Source of the DNA: Bombella pluederhausensis
GTDB taxonomy: Bacteria; Pseudomonadota; Alphaproteobacteria; Acetobacterales; Acetobacteraceae
DNA: 64,000 nucleotides
Direction of reading: 5' to 3'
Assembly: GCF_026385525.1 (NCBI RefSeq)
Contig: NZ_JANIDY010000004.1
Coordinates: 62,001 to 126,000 of the forward strand
The notes beneath the pieces are model-generated. The model was not told the DNA's origin. It searched no databases and saw only the letters and a program-made list of their open reading frames with translations. The stretch's first letter is position 1; every line of letters begins with the position of its first letter. The position numbers and the translations under genes were made by a program. Below are positions 8,928 through 18,011 of the stretch, in pieces.

Positions 8928-9404
8928 ATGGATGTGCGTTTTATGGATCATCTTGACTGGAAACTTCTTGCCGCCCTGCACCGCAACGGACGGCTGACCA
9001 ACCGGGAACTGGGCGATACCATTGGTCTCTCCCCGTCTCAATGTTCCCGCCGCCGCCTCATGCTGGAGAAGGCTGGAATCATCCGGGGCTATGGTGTCAC
9101 GCTGGACACGCAGGCCATGGGGCTGAGCGTGATGGCCTTCGTGCAGATCATCATAAAAGATCATGCTGCCGGGGCGTTCGAGCGCTTTCAGGCTCTCATA
9201 AACAGCATCCCCATCATTCAGGAGGCTCATGCCGTCAGCGGCGATGCCGATTATATCCTCAAAGTCGTGACGAAAGACCTGCCCAGCCTCTCCGCCTTCG
9301 TTACAGACCGATTACTGGCACATGATACAATCGGCCATGTTAAATCCTACATTGCCCTGCGCCCCCTGAAGACAGACAGCCCTTTACCGCCATTCATGCC
9401 CTGA
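8928..9404 (+). CDS. Lrp/AsnC family transcriptional regulator
   Basis: About 158 residues (153 if the ATG at 8943, M-D-H-L-D-W, is used; neither start has a clear ribosome site). The N-terminal helix-turn-helix is typical: LDWKLLAALHRNGR, then LTNRELGDTIGLSPSQCSRR. The C-terminal half is the RAM/ligand-binding fold, with AHAVSGDADYILKV and a C-terminal strand. Such regulators sense amino acids and often control divergent amino acid catabolism genes. Here the divergent neighbours are the aromatic decarboxylase and aminotransferase, so aromatic amino acids are plausible effectors (inference). A perfect inverted repeat lies just upstream. Confidence 0.9.
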   Translation: MDVRFMDHLDWKLLAALHRNGRLTNRELGDTIGLSPSQCSRRRLMLEKAGIIRGYGVTLDTQAMGLSVMAFVQIIIKDHAAGAFERFQALINSIPIIQEAHAVSGDADYILKVVTKDLPSLSAFVTDRLLAHDTIGHVKSYIALRPLKTDSPLPPFMP

Positions 9405-9615
9405 AAAACGGCCGCACCGCCACGAACTCGCCCTTCTGCAAAAGAGAAAGCTGGCATCTTCCAGCAAGCCCGGATAAAGTCCCCCCACCTGTGATACCCC
9501 TTCCGGTCAGTGCCACGGTGCCCTCCTCTGCGGAGGCTCCCTGATCCTGCACGACAGACTGGCAGGCATGGGACCACCTGATGATGCACCACTGCTGGAG
9601 AGTGAACAGAACACC

Positions 9616-10500
9616 ATGAGCTGGCTGACCGAACATGTCCGTCCCAAATTGCGGAGCCTGCTACAGAGGGATGTGCCAGATAATCTCTGGACCAACTGTG
9701 AATCCTGCTCGCAGATGATGCTCACCAAAGAGCTGACCCGCAAAAAGAAGGTCTGCCCCCATTGCGGGCACCATATGAAGGCCTCAGCCCATGAGCGCAT
9801 GAAATGGACCTTTGATGAAGGGCACTATACCACCATCGAGCTCCCTGCCGTGCCCGCAGACCCGCTGCATTTCCGGGATTCCAAGCGCTATACGGACCGG
9901 CTGAAAGCAGCCCGCTCCAAATCCAGCCTTGAGGACTCCCTGCTTGTCGCTCATGGCAAGATTGGCGGGAAAGAAGCTGTTGTAGCTGTCATGGCGTTCG
10001 AGTTCATGGCCGGGACAATGGGCAGCGCCCTTGGGGAAGCCTTTCTGGCCGCCTGTCGTCTGGCCATTCTCCAGAAAGCCCCGCTCATCATCTTCACGGC
10101 TTCCGGCGGCGCTCGTATGCAGGAAGGTGTCGTCAGCCTGATGCAGATGCCCCGCACGACCATCGGCGTGGAAATGCTGCGTGAGGCAGGCCTGCCCTAT
10201 CTGGTCGTCCTTACCAACCCGACAACAGGCGGCGTATCGGCCTCCTTCGCCATGCTGGGCGACATCCACATCGCCGAGCCCAATGCCCTGATCGCCTTCG
10301 CTGGCCCTCGTGTCATCCGTGATACAGTGCGTGAAGAACTGCCTGAAGGTTTCCAGCGCTCTGAATATCTGAAAGAACACGGCATGGTGGACCTCATCGC
10401 CACCCGTGACGAACTCCCCGCCCTGCTCGGGCGGCTCATCGGCATGCTGACCCCTGCTGCCGACAAGGCTGCGGCTCCGTCAGATAGTGCCGCATCCTGA
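9616..10500 (+). CDS. accD: Acetyl-CoA carboxylase carboxyltransferase beta subunit
   Basis: AccD forms the carboxyltransferase with AccA and makes malonyl-CoA for fatty acid synthesis. The start at 9616 (MSWLTEHVRPK) matches the family N-terminus; an in-frame ATG at 9568 would add 16 atypical residues. The zinc ribbon is complete (Cys28, Cys31, Cys47, Cys50), followed by the crotonase-fold body with FTASGGARMQEG and NPTTGGVSASFAMLGD. Length is 294 aa, normal for the family. It is followed after 96 bp by folC, the standard alphaproteobacterial order. The 211 bp upstream of accD hold only a small CCTCC/GGAGG hairpin and no gene. Confidence 0.96.
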   Translation: MSWLTEHVRPKLRSLLQRDVPDNLWTNCESCSQMMLTKELTRKKKVCPHCGHHMKASAHERMKWTFDEGHYTTIELPAVPADPLHFRDSKRYTDRLKAARSKSSLEDSLLVAHGKIGGKEAVVAVMAFEFMAGTMGSALGEAFLAACRLAILQKAPLIIFTASGGARMQEGVVSLMQMPRTTIGVEMLREAGLPYLVVLTNPTTGGVSASFAMLGDIHIAEPNALIAFAGPRVIRDTVREELPEGFQRSEYLKEHGMVDLIATRDELPALLGRLIGMLTPAADKAAAPSDSAAS

Positions 10501-10596
10501 GTCCTGTCCCCGCCCTGTTGCTGCCACCCCGGCGGCAGGCAGGGCGGATAGGCTCATCCAGTTTCCCCCCTTCTGAGACAACCGGATTACACGATC

Positions 10597-11934
10597 ATGG
10601 CAACAGGCCAGCAGACCAGTACCCCGCAGGGTGAATTCCACGGGCGGACGGGTGAGGTGGTGCGCCGTTTGCAGGAACTGCACCCCAAGCTGATTGACCT
10701 CTCGCTGGACCGGCTGGAAATCCTGCTGGCCCGCCTCGGCCACCCGGAACGCTCCCTTCCCCCAACCATCCATGTGGCGGGCACCAACGGCAAAGGGAGC
10801 ACCTGCGCCAATCTGCGGGCCATCGGGGAAGCAGCAGGCCTGAAGGTCCATGTCATGACCAGCCCGCACCTGCTGAGCGTGACGGAACGCTTCCGGCTGG
10901 CCGGTCAGCTCGTCAGTGAGGACCAGCTTGTCGCCACATTGGAAGAAATCGAGCAGGTCAATGATGGGGCCCCCATCACTGTTTTCGAAGTCCTGACAGC
11001 CGCCGGTTTCCTGCTCTTTTCCCGTGTTCCGGCCGATCTTCTGGTTCTGGAGGTCGGGCTTGGGGGGCGGTTTGATGCCACCAACGTGATTCCCACCGCA
11101 CGAGCCTGCGTCATCACCTCCATCAGTCTGGATCATCAGGGCTTTCTGGGGGACGATCTGGCAGGCATTGCCCGGGAAAAAGCGGGCATCATCAAGCAGG
11201 GCGTGCCGGTTTTCGTGGCCCCCCAGCCTGAGCATGTCATGGCGGCCATCCGGGACATTGCCGATGCCCATAAAGCCCCCCTCTACCGACTGGGACACGA
11301 ATTCACCATTGCCCCGCAGGGTGATGGCCTCCGCTATCAGGACGAGACCGGCAGCCTGACCCTGCCTGCCCCGGCCCTGCATGGCCCCCATCAGGCGCAG
11401 AACTCTGCCCTCGCCGTGGCAGCCCTCCGCCATGCCGGACTGAACCTGCCAGACACGGCCTTTGCCGGTATTGGTAACACCTACTGGCCTGCCCGCCTCC
11501 AACCCCTGCATGGCACACTGACACATGACATGCCCTCCGACTGGGAGCTGATCCTTGATGGCGGCCATAATCCCGGTGCGGGCACCGCTCTGGCTGATGT
11601 CCTCACAACGTGGCAGGACCGCCCTCTGCATCTCATTGTCGGGCTGAAGGATAGCAAGGACGTACAGGGCTTCCTCCGCCCACTGATCCCTCATGCCACC
11701 TCCATACAGGCCGTGGCCGAAGACGGGCAGCATCTGGCCATGCCAGTTCAGACCATTCTGGATGCCGCAAAGGCGGCAGGTGGCACGGCCCACCCCGGGC
11801 CGGACATTCGTACCGCCCTGAAGCGCCTGCGTGAGGAAGCCGGAGACAATCCCGCACCGGCCCGGGTGCTGATCTGCGGCAGTCTCTATCTGGCAGGCTG
11901 CGCTCTGGCTCTGGATGGCGCCACACCCCGCTGA
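10597..11934 (+). CDS. folC: Bifunctional dihydrofolate synthase / folylpolyglutamate synthase
   Basis: A 445-aa Mur-ligase-family enzyme that adds glutamate to dihydropteroate and then extends the polyglutamate tail of folates. The P-loop is GTNGKGST in VAGTNGKGSTCANL, followed by TSPHLLSVTERF, the EVGLGGRFDATNV metal/substrate loop, and the C-terminal ILDGGHNPGA and LIVGLKDSKD segments. Together with pabB and pabC at 53-55 kb it supplies three steps of folate synthesis in this window. It lies between accD and dnaB on the same strand. Confidence 0.96.
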   Translation: MATGQQTSTPQGEFHGRTGEVVRRLQELHPKLIDLSLDRLEILLARLGHPERSLPPTIHVAGTNGKGSTCANLRAIGEAAGLKVHVMTSPHLLSVTERFRLAGQLVSEDQLVATLEEIEQVNDGAPITVFEVLTAAGFLLFSRVPADLLVLEVGLGGRFDATNVIPTARACVITSISLDHQGFLGDDLAGIAREKAGIIKQGVPVFVAPQPEHVMAAIRDIADAHKAPLYRLGHEFTIAPQGDGLRYQDETGSLTLPAPALHGPHQAQNSALAVAALRHAGLNLPDTAFAGIGNTYWPARLQPLHGTLTHDMPSDWELILDGGHNPGAGTALADVLTTWQDRPLHLIVGLKDSKDVQGFLRPLIPHATSIQAVAEDGQHLAMPVQTILDAAKAAGGTAHPGPDIRTALKRLREEAGDNPAPARVLICGSLYLAGCALALDGATPR

Positions 11935-12051
11935 TCTGCCTTCAGGCCATATGATGACCATAAAAGCCGGGCCACCATGCCCGGCTGAGGCCCGCCTGCG
12001 CCTCCTGCCCCTACAGGCACTGTCCCCATAACGGAGTAAGAACACACCATC

Positions 12052-13575
12052 ATGAGCGACCAGACGACTCCCACTCCGCCAGCCAGCAAAACGGACAGCA
12101 GCCCCTTGCAGGACCTTCTCCAGCGTACCCCTCCGGCCAATCTACAGGCCGAACAGGCTCTGCTGGGGGCGATCCTGACCAATAACAAGGCGTATGAAAG
12201 CGTATCGGACTTCCTTCATGCGTCCCATTTCGCCGATGCCGTTAATGCCCACATCTATGAGCTCATCACCAGACGTATTGAGCGGAATGGGGGCAAAGGC
12301 ACCATCGACATCATCACCATGCAGAGCGATTTCGAGGCGAGCCCCATCATAAGCGCTGCCGGGGGTGCTGAGTATATCGCCAAGCTGCTCAATGCCATGG
12401 TGGGGATCGTCAATGCCCGTGATTACGGGCAGGTCATTCATGACTGCTGGGTCCGCCGCCAGCTCATCGGCATCGGCACAGATATCGTCAATAACGCTCA
12501 TGGTGCCCGCCCTGATCTGGACGGGCCAGACCAGATTTCCGCCTCGGAAGAAGCCCTGTTCAATCTGGCTACAGACAAGGGGCAGGAAGGCGGCTTCCTT
12601 GTTTTCTCCAAGGCTCTGAAAAAGGCTCTCGACATTGCCGATCAGGCCTATCAGCACACAGGGGATATTGTCGGCCTGACCTCCGGCCTGCGGGACTTCG
12701 ACAAGAAAACCGGCGGGTTACACCCTTCCGACCTACTGATCCTTGCTGGCCGTCCCGCCATGGGTAAGACAGCCCTCGCCACGAAAATCGCTTTCTCCGC
12801 CGCCCAGTCCCTAATGAGGGAAGCGGAGGAAAAAGGCGATAGTAAACCCCGTGGCAGTGTGGCCATTTTCTCGCTGGAAATGTCCGCCGAACAGCTCGCC
12901 ACCCGTATCCTCTCCGAACAGGCTGAAGTCTCTGGTGAACGCATCCGCCGGGGCGATGTCGGGCCCAAGGAGTTTGACCGCTTTGTCCGTGTCGCCACGG
13001 AGCTGCAACGCCTGCCGCTGCATATTGACGACACGCCTGCCATTTCCCTCTCTGCCATGCGGACACGCTGCCGCCGTCTGGCCCGCACGCAGGGGCTAAG
13101 CCTTGTGGTGGTGGACTATCTCCAGCTCATGCGTCCCGCCGTGGGGACAAGACCCGACAGCCGTGTGCTGGAAATCTCGATGATTACGCAGGGGCTCAAG
13201 GCCATCGCCAAAGAGCTGGAAGTGCCCGTCATTGCGCTTTCTCAGCTTTCCCGTCAGGTGGAATCCCGTGACGACAAACGCCCGATGCTCTCCGACCTAC
13301 GTGAATCCGGCTCCATCGAGCAGGATGCTGATGCCGTCATGTTCGTCTATCGTGACGAATATTACCTGCAACAGCGCAAACCCAAGGAAGCCTCCTTCCC
13401 CAGCCCGGACAAGTATCAGATCGCCCTTGAGGAATGGCAGCGGAAAATGTCCCTCGTCCATAACAAGGCCGAGCTGATTCTGGAGAAACAGCGTCACGGG
13501 CCAACCGGCACTGTTCATCTCTACTTTGAAGGTGAGTTCACTCGCTTTGGCGATCTGGATACCTTCCACGAGTAA
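12052..13575 (+). CDS. dnaB: Replicative DNA helicase
   Basis: A 507-aa hexameric 5'-3' helicase that unwinds the fork. The N-terminal domain begins PPANLQAEQALLGAIL. The RecA-like domain contains LLILAGRPAMGKTALATKIA (Walker A), FSLEMSAEQLATRIL, the Walker B region LVVVDYLQLM and the SQLSRQVE(S)R region. There is no intein or insertion. A GGAG sequence precedes the ATG. folC lies 117 bp upstream on the same strand. Confidence 0.97.
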   Translation: MSDQTTPTPPASKTDSSPLQDLLQRTPPANLQAEQALLGAILTNNKAYESVSDFLHASHFADAVNAHIYELITRRIERNGGKGTIDIITMQSDFEASPIISAAGGAEYIAKLLNAMVGIVNARDYGQVIHDCWVRRQLIGIGTDIVNNAHGARPDLDGPDQISASEEALFNLATDKGQEGGFLVFSKALKKALDIADQAYQHTGDIVGLTSGLRDFDKKTGGLHPSDLLILAGRPAMGKTALATKIAFSAAQSLMREAEEKGDSKPRGSVAIFSLEMSAEQLATRILSEQAEVSGERIRRGDVGPKEFDRFVRVATELQRLPLHIDDTPAISLSAMRTRCRRLARTQGLSLVVVDYLQLMRPAVGTRPDSRVLEISMITQGLKAIAKELEVPVIALSQLSRQVESRDDKRPMLSDLRESGSIEQDADAVMFVYRDEYYLQQRKPKEASFPSPDKYQIALEEWQRKMSLVHNKAELILEKQRHGPTGTVHLYFEGEFTRFGDLDTFHE

Positions 13576-13585
13576 CCATCATCAT

Positions 13586-13601
13586 GGGGGCCGCAGCCCC
13601 C
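13586..13601 (+). terminator. GC hairpin after dnaB
   Basis: GGGGGC (13586-13591) pairs with GCCCCC (13596-13601) across a 4-nt CGCA loop, 10 bp after the dnaB stop and just before the convergent exporter gene's end. The U-tract is weak, so termination strength is uncertain. Confidence 0.5.
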
Positions 13602-13609
13602 TTACCCCC

Positions 13610-14587
13610 TCACTCGTGAGGTTTATCCTCTAGCGGTGGGGTGATGACAGCGGCAGGTGTGGCAGCGATGACCTCCGGTGTGGGCTTGCGCCGCCACCAC
13701 CAGCCACGATGCAGCATCTTCTCAAAGCGGATCTTCTGCCGCAGCCAGTTCAGCATCCCGGAAAGGGTAACAACGGCAATCCCAATCCCATCCCACATAT
13801 CCACGGGCTGGTTAAAGATGAAGTAGCTGAAGGCCACGATCCAAACCATCTGGCTATATTGCGGCAAGGCCACACGGTTCGCCGGAGCAATGGAAGCTGC
13901 CAGCATGAGCAGAAGCTGTCCCGCCGCTGCCAGAAAGCCATAACCGAACAGCAGCAGCCAGTCATTCAGCCCATGCGGCATGACAAAATGCTGCGCCATC
14001 AAAATACCATCCCCGACCAACGGCCCGAACAGGCTGGACCCATACAGAGTCAGACGGGAGGTTTCCTTACCTGCAAAACGATAGGCAATCACACTCACGG
14101 CAGACGCCATCGCCACCACAATGGCACAGACATGGCCAAACTGAAGGGCCTTCACGCCGGGGCGAAGGACGATCATCACACCAGCAAAGCCCATCAGAAC
14201 CGACAGCCATGCCCAACCCGTCACCTGCTCCTTGAGGAACAGCACGGACACGATGGTGACAAAAAACGGCATCAGGAACATCAGTGAAAGAGCTTCCGGC
14301 ATGGGCAGAAGCATGAAAGCCTCCACACTGCCCGCCGTGGCCACAAACACCGCCGCTGCCCGCACAAGCCAGAGCCACGGATGACTGGAGACAACCAGAA
14401 TCTTGTAGGATTCATTTGGCCGCTTCAATAGCGGCACGATCAGCAACCCGAATACGCCCCCGAAGAAAGCGACCTCAAAAGGGTCCAGCCGACCGGCCAA
14501 CCCCTTGGAACAGGCGTCACTGATGGAAAAAAACGCATATCCTATGAGGGCCAGCACAATGCCCGATGTAAACAGTATCTTCCTCAT
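13610..14587 (-). CDS. EamA/DMT-family membrane exporter
   Basis: A 325-aa integral membrane protein with about ten hydrophobic segments in two similar halves, the layout of the drug/metabolite transporter superfamily (two EamA repeats). Examples are ILFTSGIVLALIGYAFFSIS at the start, FVATAGSVEAFMLLPMPEAL in repeat one, and LLLFGYGFLAAAGQLLLML in repeat two. It ends in a basic, Pro/Ala-rich cytoplasmic tail. Substrate cannot be read from sequence; family members export amino acids, nucleosides or small metabolites. It is a monocistronic gene convergent with dnaB. Confidence 0.85.
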   Translation of the reverse strand: MRKILFTSGIVLALIGYAFFSISDACSKGLAGRLDPFEVAFFGGVFGLLIVPLLKRPNESYKILVVSSHPWLWLVRAAAVFVATAGSVEAFMLLPMPEALSLMFLMPFFVTIVSVLFLKEQVTGWAWLSVLMGFAGVMIVLRPGVKALQFGHVCAIVVAMASAVSVIAYRFAGKETSRLTLYGSSLFGPLVGDGILMAQHFVMPHGLNDWLLLFGYGFLAAAGQLLLMLAASIAPANRVALPQYSQMVWIVAFSYFIFNQPVDMWDGIGIAVVTLSGMLNWLRQKIRFEKMLHRGWWWRRKPTPEVIAATPAAVITPPLEDKPHE

Positions 14588-14710
14588 GTAATCCCGGTCC
14601 CCGATGCTTTGCCGTTACTGCGCTGCCTCAAGGGTAAGGGGTAACCTGGCAAAAAGAAACCGTTCAATCCCATCTCTACAGAATGGCAGGCTTGTGATGA
14701 AAGCCTGCCC

Positions 14711-16963
14711 TCACAGGGAGAGGGAGATACCCCCCATCACGCTGCGGCGCAGCCCATATTGCGGGGCCCCAACCCCGATACCACTGCCGTCTCGCAACAT
14801 ATAACGCCGGTCGAACAGATTGATGACATCCAGCCGGAGCTGCATGTTATGCCCCCCCAGCCATGCCATTTTCTTCAATGTCTGCACCAGCCCCAGATTG
14901 AAGGTGACATATTGCGGCACATGCGTCCCATTGGGGATAGTCTCACTGCCTGTCTCCTTATCCTTCCGCAGGCCGCTGCCGTAAATCATGGTGCCGGATA
15001 GCTGAAGGGGATGATTGGTTCTGTGAAAAAACGCATAAGACCCGCCAGCAGAAGCCGTTATCAGCTGATCGTGATCCAGATGCACCCAATGATTCCGCAT
15101 ATATTGAAGGTCATCCGTATCAAAATTCCACTGTGCCGAATTAATGTCTTTCCCCATGGCTCTTGAGACGGCCAGATTACCATAAAGGGTCAACGGCCCT
15201 GTACTGTAATCAGTCGTCAGCTCCACACCACGGACACGGCCCCGGCGATAATTATAGGCCGTCAGAATAACAGGGGCCCCGAACTGCCCTTCATCAATCA
15301 GGTTCTTTGCCTGCTTCCAATAGGCATCCAGCCCGACATGCCAGTGCCGGGTGATCTGCTGCATGAAGCCAATATCATAATAACTGTCCCGTTCCGCTTT
15401 CACACGGTCATTCTGATAATTGGCCGGAGCTGCGGAAGTATCTGCAAAACGGCTCAGCGATGTCGTACCGATCGTCTCGAAAGGTGGCGGTGTCAGGTAA
15501 CGGGCATACCCCACATGAAACCGCCCGCCATGCCACGGTGTCCAGACCAGCGACACACGGGGGCTGAGCTGATGGGCATGGACATATTCTTCCACACCAT
15601 CAAACCGCACTCCGCCATTAAGGACGAGAGAACGGGTCAGATGCCACTCATCCTGAAGATAGACCCCGTACAACGCCCCCGTCTTGCCGGATGAATCATG
15701 AACCGTCATGGGCTGAAGGGTGATGTTCCCTTCCTCATCCACCGGATAAACCTGTGAATTACTCTTGCTCACGGCCCGCTCGCCATAAGCCTGCACACCA
15801 CCCCGCACGGTATGCGCCCGACTGACACGCCATGTCACGTCACTCTGCACACCGCTGGAAAAGACCGACCGGGCCGCCTGTTGGGCAATTCCATTATAGA
15901 CGAGATCGCCCAGCCAGTCGGGCGAGTAGCGCATGGAGCTGTAACGCAGAATGGCGGATGTCTGGGCACTGATTTTCTCGTGATCTTCCTGCCATGAGAG
16001 AATGGCGAAATCCGTAATCTGCTGCTGATGCTCATCCAGATGGGCACTATCGGGTGCATCTTCCTGCACGGGCCGGTTATCTGCTTTGAAAAGCGGCGTG
16101 GCGAACTGATGCTGCTGGCCCGGATTGTTGGGCAACTGATACCACGCATTAGACACACCCGCCGTCAGGCTGAAGCGTGTCTCTGGCCGCAACGTGTACC
16201 GCACATGCCCCAGCACATGATACTGATTGGAAAGGTCATGAATGGCATTGTAACTGGATGTCGTATTCTCGATGCCTACCCGGTTATGAATGACATCCAC
16301 CGTGATGAACCCATCCCACTTCCCCCAATGCCCACCATACTGGATGGAAGGCTGCACATAATCCCGCACACCGCCATAACCGGAAACTGTTCCACCTTCA
16401 TCAGACACGCCGTTCTTGGTCTGGATGTCGATCACCCCGGCCTGCCGGAACCCATATTCTGCGGGCAGGACACCTGTTGTCAGGCTCATGGAGTGGGCAA
16501 AGCGGGTCATCAGGGCCTGCCCGAACACGTTCACCCCTTCCGGCAGTGCCACACCATCCAGCCGGAACTGGACGTTATTATGATCCCCCCGGATGTGAAT
16601 CTGCCCGTAACTGTCCTGCGTTACGCCGGGGGCCTGTAACAGGATGCTGTTCAGCGAAGCATTATCAGCGCCGGGATTGGCCTCGATGGCCTTGCGGGAA
16701 AAGTTTGTCTGCGTGGCACCAATGGCAGGCTGTAGAGCCGCACGGGCCTGATCCAGCCGCCGGGCCGTGACATGGATGTGCTCCTCTTTGCGGCTCTCAT
16801 GGTGAACAGACTCATCCCCGGATGTCCCATTCTGCTCCCCTGTGGAGATAACCGGCTTTTTCTGGCTTTCCGTTCCATCATCGGCCTGTGCTGTCTGAAA
16901 CAGCCCGCCAGACACCACCGCCAGAAGCACATAAACAGCCCCACCCCGCCCCTTCACCGCCAT
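14711..16963 (-). CDS. TonB-dependent outer-membrane receptor
   Basis: A 750-aa beta-barrel receptor. A Sec signal peptide (about 27 residues ending QTAQA) is followed by an acidic linker, then a plug domain (ALQPAIGATQTNFSRKAIEA; SLNSILLQAPGVTQDSYGQI; IHIRGDHNNVQFRLDGVALP) and a long barrel ending in the outer-membrane signature GISLSL with a terminal aromatic-poor strand. The receptor imports a bulky ligand using TonB/ExbB/ExbD energy, supplied here by the 29.5-32.4 kb operon. The ligand is not evident; no siderophore genes are adjacent. Overlapping palindromes upstream suggest tight transcriptional control. Confidence 0.9.
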   Translation of the reverse strand: MAVKGRGGAVYVLLAVVSGGLFQTAQADDGTESQKKPVISTGEQNGTSGDESVHHESRKEEHIHVTARRLDQARAALQPAIGATQTNFSRKAIEANPGADNASLNSILLQAPGVTQDSYGQIHIRGDHNNVQFRLDGVALPEGVNVFGQALMTRFAHSMSLTTGVLPAEYGFRQAGVIDIQTKNGVSDEGGTVSGYGGVRDYVQPSIQYGGHWGKWDGFITVDVIHNRVGIENTTSSYNAIHDLSNQYHVLGHVRYTLRPETRFSLTAGVSNAWYQLPNNPGQQHQFATPLFKADNRPVQEDAPDSAHLDEHQQQITDFAILSWQEDHEKISAQTSAILRYSSMRYSPDWLGDLVYNGIAQQAARSVFSSGVQSDVTWRVSRAHTVRGGVQAYGERAVSKSNSQVYPVDEEGNITLQPMTVHDSSGKTGALYGVYLQDEWHLTRSLVLNGGVRFDGVEEYVHAHQLSPRVSLVWTPWHGGRFHVGYARYLTPPPFETIGTTSLSRFADTSAAPANYQNDRVKAERDSYYDIGFMQQITRHWHVGLDAYWKQAKNLIDEGQFGAPVILTAYNYRRGRVRGVELTTDYSTGPLTLYGNLAVSRAMGKDINSAQWNFDTDDLQYMRNHWVHLDHDQLITASAGGSYAFFHRTNHPLQLSGTMIYGSGLRKDKETGSETIPNGTHVPQYVTFNLGLVQTLKKMAWLGGHNMQLRLDVINLFDRRYMLRDGSGIGVGAPQYGLRRSVMGGISLSL

Positions 16964-16995
16964 GCTGATCTTTGTCCCTTATGCGTGCTGTTATG

Positions 16996-17028
16996 ATACG
17001 CTACGTATGTTATGTTATAATATAACAT
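16996..17028. promoter_or_regulatory. Palindromes upstream of the TonB-dependent receptor gene
   Basis: ATGTTATA-A-TATAACAT (17012-17028) is a perfect 8-bp-arm palindrome with a single central base, and ATACG-CTA-CGTAT (16996-17008) is a second one beside it. They lie 33-65 bp upstream of the receptor start at 16963, where a promoter would be. This is the architecture of a dimeric repressor site (TetR, MarR or Fur-like); the sequence does not tell which. Confidence 0.5.
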
Positions 17029-17056
17029 TTGAGAAGCAGCTTTCTCCAGCCGCCAT

Positions 17057-17088
17057 AAAAAAAGCCGGGTCAGAAACCCGGCCTTTTT
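17057..17088. terminator. Bidirectional intrinsic terminator
   Basis: GCCGGGT (17064-17070) pairs with ACCCGGC (17076-17082) around a 5-nt loop. It is flanked by seven A on the left and CTTTTT on the right. On the minus strand it directly follows the stop codon of the TSUP transporter gene. Confidence 0.85.
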
Positions 17089-17855
17089 CAGATCATCTTC
17101 ACGCCAATCAACAACAATAAACTACCCAGAATGAGCCTCTGCCAACGTTCGGGACACCGCCCGACACAATGGGTTCCCAGCCAGATACCCGGCAGCGACC
17201 CGCTGAGCAGAAGCAGCAAGGTCGGCACCATGACATCGCCTTCCACCCAATGGCCTGCACCGGCAATCAGGGTCAGAGGAATGGCATGGGCGATGTCTAT
17301 GGCCACAAGTTCCCGCAGAGGGAGGGTCGGATAGAGCATTACCAGCACGGCCATACCAATCGCCCCGGCCCCAACAGAGGACAGGCTGACCATGCAGCCC
17401 AGCACGAACCCCAGCACGACCGTCAGAACCCGTGATCTCACCGGCCCACCCAACTGATGCCGTAACACCCATTCCTTGAGTGTCGGACGGAACAGGATAG
17501 CCGGAGCTGTCACCAGCAGGCAGATACCCAGCGACAGGCGGATGACATGAGCCATTTCCTGCGGGGACCCCAGATGGCGCAACCAGAGCAGGGCCACCGC
17601 TACACCGGGGAGGCTGCCTGCCATCATCCACAACACGATGGACCAGTGCACCGGCCCATATTTGCGATGAAGAACCGTGCCGAACAGCTTCGTCACAGCG
17701 GCATAGATCAAATCCGTTCCCACGGCAGCCTTGGGGTGAATCCCACAGAGCAGAATGAGCAGCGGCGTCATGAGCGACCCGCCGCCCACGCCTGTCATCC
17801 CTACCAGAAACCCGACCAGTGCGCCGGAGATGACATAAGCCAGATGCCCCATCAC
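17088..17855 (-). CDS. TSUP (TauE/SafE-like) membrane transporter
   Basis: A 255-aa protein with seven to eight hydrophobic segments and the TSUP opening GALVGFLVGMTGVGGGSLMTP, repeated in weaker form in the second half (VLGFVLGCMVSLSSVGAGAIG). Family members move sulfite, sulfoacetate, sulfate or other organosulfur anions across the inner membrane. It lies 156 bp downstream of the cysH-cysD-cysNC operon on the same strand, which makes sulfite or sulfate the likely substrate (inference). A terminator follows the stop codon immediately. Confidence 0.85.
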   Translation of the reverse strand: MMGHLAYVISGALVGFLVGMTGVGGGSLMTPLLILLCGIHPKAAVGTDLIYAAVTKLFGTVLHRKYGPVHWSIVLWMMAGSLPGVAVALLWLRHLGSPQEMAHVIRLSLGICLLVTAPAILFRPTLKEWVLRHQLGGPVRSRVLTVVLGFVLGCMVSLSSVGAGAIGMAVLVMLYPTLPLRELVAIDIAHAIPLTLIAGAGHWVEGDVMVPTLLLLLSGSLPGIWLGTHCVGRCPERWQRLILGSLLLLIGVKMI

Positions 17856-18011
17856 CTTATCCTTCTCCCGGAACGGGCAGAGCTTTTTTCAAACAAAGCT
17901 CCCCCTCCGGCATTTTCCTGCTGGAAAAACCGGGTTCCTGTTCCATTCTCTTTCAGAAACTAATGCCCGCCGGATCTCACCTTAGATAGGAAGACCCGAC
18001 AGAGCGGACTG

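Noticed and set aside
10480-12045. A 521-codon minus-strand open frame opposite folC
   Set aside because: Shadow of folC, with no recognisable protein features.
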